Positions 18,499 through 26,005 of a stretch of DNA of 64,000 bases are shown piece by piece (within the stretch, counting starts at the first letter, position 1; every line of letters begins with the position of its first letter). The stretch comes from CAVYTF01 sp963771435 (GTDB taxonomy: Bacteria > Bacteroidota > Bacteroidia > Chitinophagales > Chitinophagaceae), in NCBI GenBank assembly GCA_963771435.1, contig CAVYTF010000017.1, positions 43,936 to 107,935 on the forward strand. Direction: 5' to 3'. The position numbers and the translations under genes were made by a program. The notes beneath the pieces were generated by a model, which was not told where the DNA came from, ran no database searches, and saw only the letters and a program-made list of their open reading frames with translations.

Positions 18499-18609
18499 TT
18501 TTCCACACTAAAAAATATGCTGAAACGCAATGTAGATAATGGTTTAGGTCAAAATAGAAGTAAGACTATGCTGCTTTTAATGTGCATTAATGTGGATAAC
18601 TGTGCATAA
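18499..18609. other. DnaA-box cluster, candidate oriC or DnaA-regulated promoter
   Basis: Five 9-mers in 111 bases: TTTTCCACA (18499, +), TTATCTACA (18531, -, one mismatch), TAATGCACA (18581, -, one mismatch), TTATCCACA (18591, -, perfect) and TTATGCACA (18601, -). The last three start exactly 10 bases apart on one helical face. AT-rich DNA flanks the cluster on both sides (18421-18500 and 18610-18740), suiting duplex unwinding. By eye, C exceeds G on the plus strand to the left (about 10-18 kb) and G exceeds C just to the right (19-24 kb), the direction expected across an origin, but the skew fluctuates elsewhere. Confidence 0.5.
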
Positions 18610-19054
18610 ATAATGCTACCCTATGTTAATAATTAAGTTACACACTATAATAAAAAGATATGTTTTAACTCGAAAAAAGCCTTTACACCCTATTTGAAAT
18701 ATATTTCCATGTTTTCAATAAAAAACTTCTTTTCAAAATATGTAGCAAAACTTGAGGTCTGTCAAAAATTCAGAATTTCTGTGGAACAAACCACTTTTTT
18801 ATTTTCCAAAACTCCATTTTCCCTCCTTTCACCCTCATGCCTCATTCCTGCGTCCTTCCTGCCACCTTCACTAGACTCCACTGCTTCGCACATCCAGAAA
18901 TTTCTCAGGGCTACTTTCAAAGCTTTCTGCCATTTATTCAGGCAAAGGTTTTGCATAGCCCTTTTTGTATGGTGTACTTACAACAGGCACCCCCGAACTA
19001 AAGCTGCTGGAGAGAGAAAGATGGGCGCCCCACAAGGAATTAGAAGTAGGGATT
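18610..19054. other. Intergenic region, no gene supported
   Basis: AT-rich DNA, then a C-rich stretch (about 18830-18900). A 125-codon frame (18694-19071) covers part of it but has biased low-complexity content and overlaps the 3' end of the DUF6580-like gene, so I do not accept it. A 26-bp segment (18847-18872) is exactly repeated in inverted orientation at 23675-23700. Confidence 0.5.
18847..18872 (+). repeat. 26-bp dispersed repeat, inverted copy at 23675-23700
   Basis: The segment beginning CCTGCGTCCTTCC and ending CCACCTTCACT is found exactly, in inverted orientation, at 23675-23700. Both copies lie in intergenic DNA. No coding role is evident. Confidence 0.7.
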
Positions 19055-19636
19055 TTACGACTTATAGTTGACAGTTTGAGGCTGCAATGAACCTTTTTTA
19101 ACGAGATAGTAGCTGCCAAAAAGGAGGGCGGAAAAGAGGATGGTTGCGGCAAGGCTGCCTGGGTAAAAGGGAAGGCCGTCCTGGTAGCATTGTATTAAAC
19201 CGCTGAAAGTTCTAGGTCTGCCGAGCCCCCGGGTTCCCGTGCCTGCCCAAACGAGAAAGTTTGAGATGAGAAAATATACGGTAGGGGAGATGATGGCTGC
19301 GAGAAAGACATTTAGTAGGTTTATTTTTTTGATGAAAAAACCGATGATGGTAAGGGCGGCAAACAGTAAATAATTTTGCCATTGGCCTTCGTAAAAACCG
19401 GAGAGCGTTGACAGCCCCTTGCTGTATAAAAACTGGTAGAGGAGGTCGCTTAGGAACATGGAAATGATTGGTAAAGCAAATGCCCATTTTTTGTCTTTTA
19501 TAAAGATGGCGCCTCCAAAAATGGCCATTGCTATTTGCGGCGCGAAACCCCAGGGCCTGTAGGGAATAATGCGGTAGAGGGCGGCAACAAGTATCATTAA
19601 TACGAGGGAAACGATAACTGCTTTTTTATTTTTCAT
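19055..19636 (-). CDS. DUF6580-like membrane protein
   Basis: A 193-residue protein with about five or six hydrophobic spans. The order of features (RPWGFAPQIAMAIFGGAIF early, LSDLLYQFLY in the middle, a glycine-rich loop GTGTRGLGRPRTFSGL, then PFYPGSLAATILFSALLFG) resembles the DUF6580 family, thought to be related to ECF-transporter S components. The substrate is unknown. A TATTTTTG -7-like element lies on the minus strand at 19659-19666. It is transcribed after manA with a 41-base gap. Confidence 0.75.
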   Translation of the reverse strand: MKNKKAVIVSLVLMILVAALYRIIPYRPWGFAPQIAMAIFGGAIFIKDKKWAFALPIISMFLSDLLYQFLYSKGLSTLSGFYEGQWQNYLLFAALTIIGFFIKKINLLNVFLAAIISPTVYFLISNFLVWAGTGTRGLGRPRTFSGLIQCYQDGLPFYPGSLAATILFSALLFGSYYLVKKGSLQPQTVNYKS

Positions 19637-19677
19637 ATGCGCTTTGCTTTTGAGAATACAAAAATAAGTTTTAATTA

Positions 19678-20886
19678 TTAAGGAACGAAGGCTTTGTAGA
19701 TGGTGGCGAAAGATGGTGTTTCTATTTTATATTTTTCGGCGGGTAGTATGGCGATAGCCTCTCCTCTAAGGGCCTGCAAATGGTTGGTGCCGGTGATCTG
19801 CAACTCGCCATCCATGATGCAAAGAATTTCGAGAGAAGAAGAAGAGGATTCATATACTTCGCCTTTTTTTAGAGTGATGCTGCTGAGGCCAAAGTCAACA
19901 GTGGAGGATGCATAATTTTTTTCGATATGGGATTTATCGCTTCCGTTGATGACGACAGGAGCAATTCCTTCAAAGAGGGTGTGCTTTATTAACTCGGGCA
20001 CATCAATGTGCTTGTTTGTTAAGCCGCCACGCAACACATTGTCGCTGCTTGCCATCAACTCTATATTCTGGCCTTCAAGGTAAGCGTGCGGCAGACCTGC
20101 ATCTTGGAAGATGGCTTGACCGGAGTGCAGGTTTACAATGTTGAAAAAATAAATGGAGAAGATGCCTTTGTCAAAATTATCTTTTACTTCTTTTTGGTCA
20201 AATAGTTTTGAAACCCACCAGCCGGGGTCGCTTTTGTGTAGTTGCTTTTTTTCTTTTAAATGAATTTCCTTTTGAATCAAAGGTAACAACATGGCATCTG
20301 TCTGGTGTTGCGGCATGAGCATTACATGGCTGTAAAGGGCTTTGTAATCTCCGTCATTAAAAATAGGAATAAGGCCTTCAAATTCTTTTATGTGGCTTAA
20401 GGTTTGTTTTATCTGTTCTTTTTGTTTGAACCCGTGCAATAGCCAAAATTCACTTAAGGCGACCATCATTTCGGGCTTGTGGTTTTTATCTTTGTAGTTT
20501 CGATGAAGGGCTGAAATATGAATCCCTTTTTCCTGCTCATGCGCAAAGCCTTTCTCTGCTTCTGTTTTTGAGGGATGCACCTGTATCGAAAGCATATCAT
20601 GTACATCCAGTATCTTAAACAAATAAGGCAGTGTGCCGAACTGTTGATATGTTTTTTGTGAGAGAAGATGCTCGGGGTGTTTTTCTATAAGCTTATCAAG
20701 CGACTGCTCTTCATTGTTGTAATTGATATAGGAAGGCGCAGAAGAATGAGCACCCATCCAGTATTCCGCAAAAGGCTGTTGAGCTGCATTTTCAATGCCC
20801 AACCATGATGGAATGAAGTGAAAGCCTCCCCAGGCATAGTGTTGGACTTTGCCTTTTAATTTAAATATTTGATACTGCTTATTCAT
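19678..20886 (-). CDS. manA: Mannose-6-phosphate isomerase, class I
   Basis: Zinc enzyme interconverting mannose-6-P and fructose-6-P. Likely metal ligands: Gln and His in IQVHPS, Glu in HKPEMM, and His in GLPHAYLEG; the arginine segment SDNVLRGGLTNKH follows, typical of the active site. I prefer the ATG at 20886 (MNKQYQIF) over the upstream in-frame ATG at 20904, because family similarity begins just after it. Length is 402 residues. It supplies mannose-based sugar nucleotides or takes mannose into glycolysis. Confidence 0.95.
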   Translation of the reverse strand: MNKQYQIFKLKGKVQHYAWGGFHFIPSWLGIENAAQQPFAEYWMGAHSSAPSYINYNNEEQSLDKLIEKHPEHLLSQKTYQQFGTLPYLFKILDVHDMLSIQVHPSKTEAEKGFAHEQEKGIHISALHRNYKDKNHKPEMMVALSEFWLLHGFKQKEQIKQTLSHIKEFEGLIPIFNDGDYKALYSHVMLMPQHQTDAMLLPLIQKEIHLKEKKQLHKSDPGWWVSKLFDQKEVKDNFDKGIFSIYFFNIVNLHSGQAIFQDAGLPHAYLEGQNIELMASSDNVLRGGLTNKHIDVPELIKHTLFEGIAPVVINGSDKSHIEKNYASSTVDFGLSSITLKKGEVYESSSSSLEILCIMDGELQITGTNHLQALRGEAIAILPAEKYKIETPSFATIYKAFVP

Positions 20887-20941
20887 GCCTTTAAAGAAAT
20901 ACACGAATTAACGAATAAGTTTTTGAAATTGATTTAAGTAA

Positions 20942-20949
20942 TAAATTTG
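20942..20949 (+). promoter_or_regulatory. Bacteroidota -7 element upstream of yraN
   Basis: TAAATTTG fits the TAnnTTTG consensus. A TTTTG at 20921-20925 could serve as -33 with a slightly short spacer. The yraN ATG lies 17 bases downstream. Confidence 0.45.
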
Positions 20950-20965
20950 GCTATAAATTATCGCA

Positions 20966-21322
20966 ATGAATTGGAACCAGAACACAGGTGCTAAGGGAGA
21001 AGAAATGGCAGCTGCTTATCTGATAAAAAAAGGCTTCACTATTGTTGAACGCAACTGGCGGTACAAACAATTAGAAGTGGATATTATCGCTAGTAAAAGC
21101 AACCGGCTTCACTTTTTTGAAATAAAAACAAGAACTTCTGATAAGTACGGCAAGCCTGAAGAAAGTATCAGCAGTCAGAAAATGAATAACCTTAAAAATG
21201 CAGCAGAAGAGTACCAGTACCTGCATCCTGAATGGAAGTATGTACAGTTTGATGCTGTGGCTATAACCATGCTTTACAATAGGCCCGAAGAATATTTTTT
21301 AATAGAGGATATTTATTTTTAA
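20966..21322 (+). CDS. YraN/UPF0102 family endonuclease-like protein
   Basis: A 118-residue protein of the UPF0102 family with a restriction-endonuclease-like fold. NTGAKGEEMAAAYL opens the domain, then EVDIIA and FFEIKTR give the Asp...Glu-x-Lys pattern of the nuclease core. Its cellular role is not established; in other bacteria it sits near rRNA or ribosome genes. It is divergent from manA with an 79-base space holding a TAAATTTG -7-like element. Confidence 0.93.
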   Translation: MNWNQNTGAKGEEMAAAYLIKKGFTIVERNWRYKQLEVDIIASKSNRLHFFEIKTRTSDKYGKPEESISSQKMNNLKNAAEEYQYLHPEWKYVQFDAVAITMLYNRPEEYFLIEDIYF

Positions 21323-21381
21323 ATGTGCCTCACACGAAGAGAAATTTAGTAATGACTGTTAAGGAATTTGTATAAACAAAA

Positions 21382-21531
21382 ATGAATAAACCCAAGATAG
21401 AATGCAGCATCTTATTACTACAAAAACATTTTATCATGAAAAAGCTAATACAAAAAGTGATGAACTTTTTAGTCAACGGAGCAGAACTAAAACCCGGTGC
21501 CAGGTACACTATTTTAAGTAGCAATCTTTAG
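21382..21531 (+). CDS. Possible small peptide of 31-49 residues
   Basis: A short frame encodes 49 residues, or 31 from an internal ATG at 21436 (MKKLIQKVMNFLVNG...). The shorter form is a plausible bacterial peptide: basic start, amphipathic helix, then ELKPGARYTIL. I do not recognise it. It fills the space between yraN and the convergent methyltransferase. Support is limited to frame and composition. Confidence 0.3.
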   Translation: MNKPKIECSILLLQKHFIMKKLIQKVMNFLVNGAELKPGARYTILSSNL

Positions 21532-21635
21532 AATGGTTTATAAGGGTAGGTCTTACTTAACACATCACATCGTGCTATAATTTATTGCAGAACGATGTGT
21601 TTTTTTCGTGCCAGTATTTTCTCCTTTATTATATT

Positions 21636-22571
21636 TCATTGTACACGCTTTCCTACTGCATGCCAGTATGGCTTTGAGCTAGCTATGATGATATTTTCCA
21701 AGCCTGCATTTCGCATCATTAGTTCTACTTCTTTTTTTGCAAACCTTTTTTCCAAAGGAGTTCCAAATCTATCGAGTGCATCGTTTCTAATAACAAAAAA
21801 AGTTTGCGACTGATAGGTGCTTAGAGGTAATTTATCAGCAAAATCTTTTAAACCTACATTTTTTATTAATCTACCTGTTATAATAAAAGGCATGTATATT
21901 ACTAAAGCGATAATATCACAAATAACTTTCTTAATAGTCATCGGTAAAATACTAGTTAATCTTCTAACTGCTGAAGTAATTGCATAAAGCGATTTAAACG
22001 TTATGTTCCTGTTTTCAAGGTCATAGTATAAATAGGTATAGAAATACCCGCCACGCTTTACTTTTCTTACACAGTCGTTCATGGCTTGTTGTGTATTGGG
22101 GATAAACTGCAAAACACCTACGGTCATAACAAAATCGAAGGTTTCGTCATCAAACGGAATGTTGTCGGTAGCGGCTTTGGAAAGGCGCACATTTGATTGT
22201 GTCAGGAACTTATCTGCAATAAGGATGGTATCGCCGGGATCAATTGCTTCCATAAAACCAGTACGGCCTGCAAGGTATTTTGTCCACCTACCTGTACCGC
22301 AACCAATGTCAAGGGCATAGCTATTTTTGTTAAGCATGGTTTCATCAACAATATCAAAATACATCCTGCCATAGCTATCAATTTCTTCATCAGTGAAGGC
22401 ATTAAACTTTTTCCATTCTTCAGAGAAGGACCTAATTACTGCATGGTTTAGGTTTCTGTTTGAAGTAGTATTATCAAAGCAAAATATCTGCCTTTGTGTG
22501 CCGTTAACGATTGAAGTAGGGGTTGTATTAAACGGCTTAAACATAGAAGGGTGACTATTTTTGAGGAACAA
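21636..22571 (-). CDS. Class I SAM-dependent methyltransferase
   Basis: A 311-residue protein with a central Rossmann methyltransferase domain (about residues 80-200). Motif I is ALDIGCGTGRW, the acidic residue after strand 2 lies in EAIDPGD, and FDFVMTVGVLQFIPN is the motif IV/post region of UbiE/Coq5-like enzymes. The C-terminal ~100 residues include a hydrophobic stretch (VICDIIALVIYMPFIITG) that may associate with the membrane. The substrate cannot be told. Its start overlaps the end of the YkgJ-type gene by 17 bases; an internal start at MFKPFNTT would avoid the overlap. Confidence 0.88.
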   Translation of the reverse strand: MFLKNSHPSMFKPFNTTPTSIVNGTQRQIFCFDNTTSNRNLNHAVIRSFSEEWKKFNAFTDEEIDSYGRMYFDIVDETMLNKNSYALDIGCGTGRWTKYLAGRTGFMEAIDPGDTILIADKFLTQSNVRLSKAATDNIPFDDETFDFVMTVGVLQFIPNTQQAMNDCVRKVKRGGYFYTYLYYDLENRNITFKSLYAITSAVRRLTSILPMTIKKVICDIIALVIYMPFIITGRLIKNVGLKDFADKLPLSTYQSQTFFVIRNDALDRFGTPLEKRFAKKEVELMMRNAGLENIIIASSKPYWHAVGKRVQ

Positions 22572-23064
22572 TCCGTTCTATAAGGGTTTCAACAAATTTA
22601 TATGCTGCCGGACAGTAGAGAATATTTTGCTTGTGCACGTGTATATATTCGACCATTTTCTTTTTTGTAAAATGAGGGAAACCCGCACAGCTTGCCGGGC
22701 GCACTTCATATATGCTACACATATTATTTTCAAGGTTGAGGAATTGGCAGGGCAGTTTGTTGTTGACCCAATCTTTGTCTTTCTTTTCATAATGCAACCA
22801 CTTTTCTTTGAAAGCTGGAACGGTCATATCCAAGTGTGAGGCTATGCGTTTCATGTCTTTGGGTGTGAAGGTGGGTGTCATTTTTTTGCAGCAATTAGCG
22901 CAGCTAAGGCAATCGACCTGCTGCCATACTTCGGCATCAACCTGTTCAGCTATTTTATCTAAACCACGGGGCGGCTTTTTTTCAAGCTTAGTGAGAAAAC
23001 GTTTGAAAGCTTTTTTGTTATACCGTACTTTTTGCCTGAACGAGTGCAGGTTTACAGGTTCCAT
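22555..23064 (-). CDS. YkgJ family cysteine-cluster protein
   Basis: A 169-residue protein with the metal-binding pattern CLSCANCCKK, then later CQFL...CSIYEVRPASCAGFP and YCPAA. These Cys residues match the YkgJ/UPF0153 family, predicted to bind zinc or an iron-sulfur cluster. Function is unknown. It is transcribed just ahead of the methyltransferase, overlapping by 17 bases, so the two are probably co-expressed. Confidence 0.9.
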   Translation of the reverse strand: MEPVNLHSFRQKVRYNKKAFKRFLTKLEKKPPRGLDKIAEQVDAEVWQQVDCLSCANCCKKMTPTFTPKDMKRIASHLDMTVPAFKEKWLHYEKKDKDWVNNKLPCQFLNLENNMCSIYEVRPASCAGFPHFTKKKMVEYIHVHKQNILYCPAAYKFVETLIERIVPQK

Positions 23065-23143
23065 ACTTCACGAAATTAATCACGCAATATAGCACCAAAA
23101 CCACTTTAGCCGAAGCAATTATTTCAAAAGAAGGCTAATGAAA

Positions 23144-23524
23144 CTAACGATGAAAATTGAAGAAGTAATTAACAAAGAAGTTCCAAAAGAATACGCAGAT
23201 GATGGCGAGCCCTTTTGCGTAGTAAAAGGGGATTTTCAGCTTATCATTGTATAGCCTAATGAAGAGGGTGTTTAGGCCTAAACCAACTATAGAGAACGCC
23301 ACAAACTTACCGAATTCGGTGCCCCACTGCTGGTTGTTGCTCTGGAAGGTCCAAAAACGGTTAAGCAGGTAATTGTTGATAACAGCCATGCTGAAGCCGA
23401 TGGCATTTGCAATGTATTTGTTGAAGCGAAATTTCTCTTTAAACAGCCAAGTAAACCCAAAATCTATAATAGTGCCGGCAACGCCCACAATGCCAAATTT
23501 GATGAATTTATAGAGCCATTCCAT
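23144..23524 (-). CDS. GtrA-like membrane protein
   Basis: A 126-residue protein with four predicted membrane spans. KFGIVGVAGTIIDFG opens the domain and NNYLLNRFWTF in the middle is the GtrA hallmark. GtrA-type proteins are thought to help move lipid-linked sugars across the membrane for O-antigen or cell-wall glycosylation. No glycosyltransferase is adjacent, so its partner is not identified here. Confidence 0.92.
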   Translation of the reverse strand: MEWLYKFIKFGIVGVAGTIIDFGFTWLFKEKFRFNKYIANAIGFSMAVINNYLLNRFWTFQSNNQQWGTEFGKFVAFSIVGLGLNTLFIRLYNDKLKIPFYYAKGLAIICVFFWNFFVNYFFNFHR

Positions 23525-23674
23525 TGAGTAAATATCGGTTGAACAGGACTAAGAAACGCATGCAAAGAGAATATTTTTATGGCGTTGCACCAAAAAAGCG
23601 CCAATTAATTCAAGAACTGCATTTATGGCAGAAAGAGGGTGAACCTTAAAAGGGGTGGTGTTGTGGCGGCTTCC

Positions 23675-23700
23675 AGTGAAGGTGGCAGGAAGGACGCAGG
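23675..23700 (-). repeat. 26-bp dispersed repeat, inverted copy of 18847-18872
   Basis: Exact inverted copy of the 26 bases at 18847-18872, beginning AGTGAAGGTGGC on the plus strand. Neighbouring bases GGGATGCGGCAGGGAGGTGGCAGG look like a partial internal duplication of the same motif (GGTGGCAGG occurs twice). Confidence 0.7.
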
Positions 23701-23725
23701 GATGCGGCAGGGAGGTGGCAGGAAA

Positions 23726-23753
23726 GTAAAAAGTAAAAAATAAAAAGTAAAAA
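23726..23753 (+). repeat. Heptamer array GTAAAAA x4
   Basis: Four contiguous 7-bp units (GTAAAAA, GTAAAAA, ATAAAAA, GTAAAAA). The same four-unit arrangement, with one change, is at 25961-25988. Both lie in intergenic DNA. Confidence 0.7.
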
Positions 23754-23888
23754 CGTGTTTTTTATTAAAAAAATCAAAATAAGGGGAAATATTTCTGAAT
23801 TATTGTCAGGTTGCTTATGCAATTATTCCAACAGTTTGGCTTTGTGATAATTAAATAATTTTTCTTCTGGTTGGTGTTTTTGAGGCGC

Positions 23889-24425
23889 TTATTGATAAAT
23901 TTCAAGAAGGCCGTCGGGGAGGGTTACGTGTACTTCTCTTTTTTGGTGGTCAACTTTTTGAAGGGTTTCTTCGTGGAGGGGGATCAGGGCTTCTTTTCCG
24001 TTGTAATCAATGCGCAGGAGAACCTGGTGCGGCTGTTCAATCACTTCTTCGATAATACCCAATTGGCTGCCATCGTTTATGAGGGCGAAACCGATGAGGG
24101 CAACGGGGGAAGACTTGCCTGCAAGCCTACGGAAGTCTTCTTCCTGCAGCCAAACTTTTTTGTGGAGTAATTTGTGGGCGCTTTCTTTTGTATCAATCCC
24201 CTCCAGCTTTACAAATATTTCTTCTCCTGTTTTTGCTTTTGATGACTGTACAAAATAGGGCAGGCGTGAATTCTTTGTTTGCTCAATAAAAATGGCTTCT
24301 ACATTCTTCAAAGCAGTTTTTTTGCCAAGGGCATGCAGCAAAATCATTTCACCCTTTGTGCCAAAGGTGGCGACGATCTTCCCTATGTTGATATAATTAT
24401 CCACTTGTAATATAGCTGCAAACAA
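23889..24425 (-). CDS. rimM: Ribosome maturation factor RimM
   Basis: A 178-residue 16S processing factor that binds ribosomal protein S19 during 30S head assembly. INIGKIVATFGTKGEM is the N-terminal RimM barrel signature; the C-terminal PRC-barrel part includes LIGFALINDGSQLGIIEEV and ALIPLHEETLQKVD. It follows rpsP by 57 bases, the classic rpsP-rimM order. trmD and rplS do not follow here. Confidence 0.95.
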   Translation of the reverse strand: MFAAILQVDNYINIGKIVATFGTKGEMILLHALGKKTALKNVEAIFIEQTKNSRLPYFVQSSKAKTGEEIFVKLEGIDTKESAHKLLHKKVWLQEEDFRRLAGKSSPVALIGFALINDGSQLGIIEEVIEQPHQVLLRIDYNGKEALIPLHEETLQKVDHQKREVHVTLPDGLLEIYQ

Positions 24426-24482
24426 GAAAGTTCCGTCAAAATAATCATGACGGAACAGGGAATTATTTACGCTTCAGCAAAC

Positions 24483-24920
24483 TTATTCAGGCTGTGCCTC
24501 GTCGGGCTCAACTTTGCGTATAACCGGTTTTACGCGGCGGGTACGCTGTTGTTTCCTATGCTCTTCATTGCGTTTGCGCACTGTTACTTCATGCTCTTCG
24601 TGCCATGCCTGGAATTTCACCATTGCAGTAGCTTCGTCGAACAAACCAAGCTTTACGCCACGTAATAAGTGCTTTAAATACAGTACGCCTTTGAACGAAA
24701 GTATCCTGCGCACGGTATCAGTTGGTTGGGCGCCTTTATGGAGCCATTCGAGGGCTTTCTGGCGGTCTAACTGAATTGTTGCCGGAACTGTTAAAGGATT
24801 GTATGTCCCAATCTTCTGGATGAACTTTCCATCCCGGGGTGCACGCGCATCGGCTACTACGATGAAGTAGAATGGCCGTTTTTTACTGCCGTGTCTTTGT
24901 AGTCTTAGTTTTACTGCCAT
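24483..24920 (-). CDS. rpsP: 30S ribosomal protein S16
   Basis: MAVKLRLQRHGSKKRPFYFIVVAD is the start of bS16 (core about residues 1-85, including GKFIQKIGTYNP). Length is 145 residues; the extra ~60 C-terminal residues are charged (Glu, Lys, Arg), an extension common in Bacteroidota S16. A well-formed promoter lies upstream on the minus strand (24979-25010). Confidence 0.97.
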   Translation of the reverse strand: MAVKLRLQRHGSKKRPFYFIVVADARAPRDGKFIQKIGTYNPLTVPATIQLDRQKALEWLHKGAQPTDTVRRILSFKGVLYLKHLLRGVKLGLFDEATAMVKFQAWHEEHEVTVRKRNEEHRKQQRTRRVKPVIRKVEPDEAQPE

Positions 24921-24978
24921 GTTAAATTGACATTTAAAGGCTTAATTAAAAAAGGTTAACGAATATTAATTCGGACGA

Positions 24979-25010
24979 CAAAATTAAGATATAATATTTA
25001 AATAACAAAG
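24979..25010 (-). promoter_or_regulatory. Promoter of rpsP-rimM
   Basis: On the minus strand CTTTG (-33 region, complement of 25006-25010) is followed after 19 bases by TAATTTTG (-7 region, complement of 24979-24986). Both elements and the spacing fit the Bacteroidota primary sigma factor consensus. Transcription would start about 50 bases before rpsP. Confidence 0.7.
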
Positions 25011-25243
25011 ATGAGGACTTAATAAAATGTTAGAAGTGCATTTAGCCGACTTTAATAAACTAGACAACGTAGGATTCATCCCATGCGCAAGTCCTTGTGA
25101 TCAAAACCCCGATCCCAACAAAAAAAGCTTAAAACGCAAGTTCGCTGCGCAGACGCTATGGCGACAAAATGACTTTGCCCTTGGGTTGTTAGTAATTAGG
25201 TTGAGTGGCTGACACTGATCAAAAACTATTATAAAAAACAAAA
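25011..25243. other. Intergenic region, no gene supported
   Basis: A 61-codon frame (25027-25212) crosses it but lacks a plausible start context and recognisable content. No repeat or hairpin stands out. Confidence 0.4.
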
Positions 25244-25276
25244 CGTTACCGATCTGGTAACGATTTTGTATCTTTG
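25244..25276 (+). promoter_or_regulatory. higBA promoter with palindromic operator
   Basis: A perfect inverted repeat, CGTTACC (25244-25250) and GGTAACG (25256-25262) around GATCT, is followed at 25269-25276 by TATCTTTG, an exact TAnnTTTG -7 element. The palindrome occupies the -33 to -7 spacer, where a bound HigA repressor would block RNA polymerase. The higB ATG is only 11 bases past the -7 element, so the leader is very short. Confidence 0.75.
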
Positions 25277-25286
25277 CACTACTGCT

Positions 25287-25616
25287 ATGAGGGTAATTTC
25301 AGTAAAAACATTACATAACTATGCTGCAAAGAAAAAAGAGGCTGAGCAAGCATTGTTCTTATGGTATGAAGAAGCATGTAAAGCTCATTGGAAAAACAGT
25401 AATGAATTGAAAGCGCAGTTTGGGAACGCGTCAGTAATAAGTAATAAAAGAATTGTATTCAATATTCATGGGAACAAATACAGATTGATCGTTGATATAG
25501 AATATTTTTTACAAATTATTTTTATAGTATGGATAGGTACTCATGCAGAATATGATAAAATTGATGCAAAAACAGTAGCATATGATAAAACCGATCAAAA
25601 CAAAAAAAGATCATGA
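25287..25616 (+). CDS. higB: HigB-type toxin (mRNA interferase)
   Basis: A 109-residue RelE-superfamily toxin. MRVISVKTLHNYAAKKKEA, AHWKNSNELKAQF, RIVFNIHGNKYRLIVDI and IVWIGTHAEYDKI follow the order seen in HigB toxins that cleave mRNA on the ribosome; His in IGTHAEY and the Arg/Lys of NKYRL are the usual functional residues. I take the ATG at 25287 because it follows the promoter directly. It overlaps higA by 35 bases. Confidence 0.9.
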   Translation: MRVISVKTLHNYAAKKKEAEQALFLWYEEACKAHWKNSNELKAQFGNASVISNKRIVFNIHGNKYRLIVDIEYFLQIIFIVWIGTHAEYDKIDAKTVAYDKTDQNKKRS

Positions 25617-25941
25617 AGCAGCTTTGCTGCGCTGTTATGACCTGATGCAGAAAAACTTAAAATCTAATTCCACGGAGGCTAATGAACTGGAAATTCTTTC
25701 TATTTTGGTGGAAAATTATGAGAACAAGCATTATCCTGTACCGCCTCCACACCCGGTTGAGGCTATTAAATACCGGCTTGAACAAAGCGGTATGGATGAA
25801 AAGGAACTGAACAGAATTTTAGGAGGCAGGAGCCGTAAATCTGAAATACTTTCAGGGAAAAGAAAGCTTTCGCTGAACATGATACGTGCACTTCACGAAA
25901 AATTAGATATACCTGCGGAAACACTGATCGCTGCTTATTAG
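25582..25941 (+). CDS. higA: HigA-type antitoxin
   Basis: A 119-residue antitoxin with a C-terminal helix-turn-helix (about residues 63-115): IKYRLEQSGMDEKELNRILGGRSRKSEILSGKR spans the recognition region, and LSLNMIRALHEKLDIPAETLI closes the domain. The N-terminal half (YDLMQKNLKSNSTEANELEILSILVENYE) probably contacts the toxin. It overlaps higB, so translation is coupled, and likely binds the palindrome at 25244-25262. Confidence 0.9.
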   Translation: MIKPIKTKKDHEAALLRCYDLMQKNLKSNSTEANELEILSILVENYENKHYPVPPPHPVEAIKYRLEQSGMDEKELNRILGGRSRKSEILSGKRKLSLNMIRALHEKLDIPAETLIAAY

Positions 25942-25960
25942 TGGTTTAGGGGATGGGGAA

Positions 25961-25988
25961 GTAAAAAGTGAAAAATAAAAAGTAAAAA
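25961..25988 (+). repeat. Heptamer array GTAAAAA x4
   Basis: Four 7-bp units (GTAAAAA, GTGAAAA, ATAAAAA, GTAAAAA), the same order as at 23726-23753. It lies between the convergent higA and ffh genes. Confidence 0.7.
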
Positions 25989-26005
25989 AAGCCTGCATCT
26001 TTTGG

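Larger units (their letters stand above)
23525..23888. other. Intergenic region with small repeats
   Basis: Holds a 29-codon frame (23560-23649, MQREYFYGVAPKK...), which I cannot support as a gene, one arm of a 26-bp inverted dispersed repeat (23675-23700), and a four-unit heptamer array (23726-23753). The rest is AT-rich with no recognisable feature. Confidence 0.5.

Noticed and set aside
18694..19071. 125-codon frame downstream of the DnaA boxes
   Set aside because: Compositionally unlike proteins, overlaps the convergent DUF6580-like gene end and contains a dispersed repeat.
25027..25212. 61-codon frame between rpsP and higB
   Set aside because: No start context, no recognisable content.
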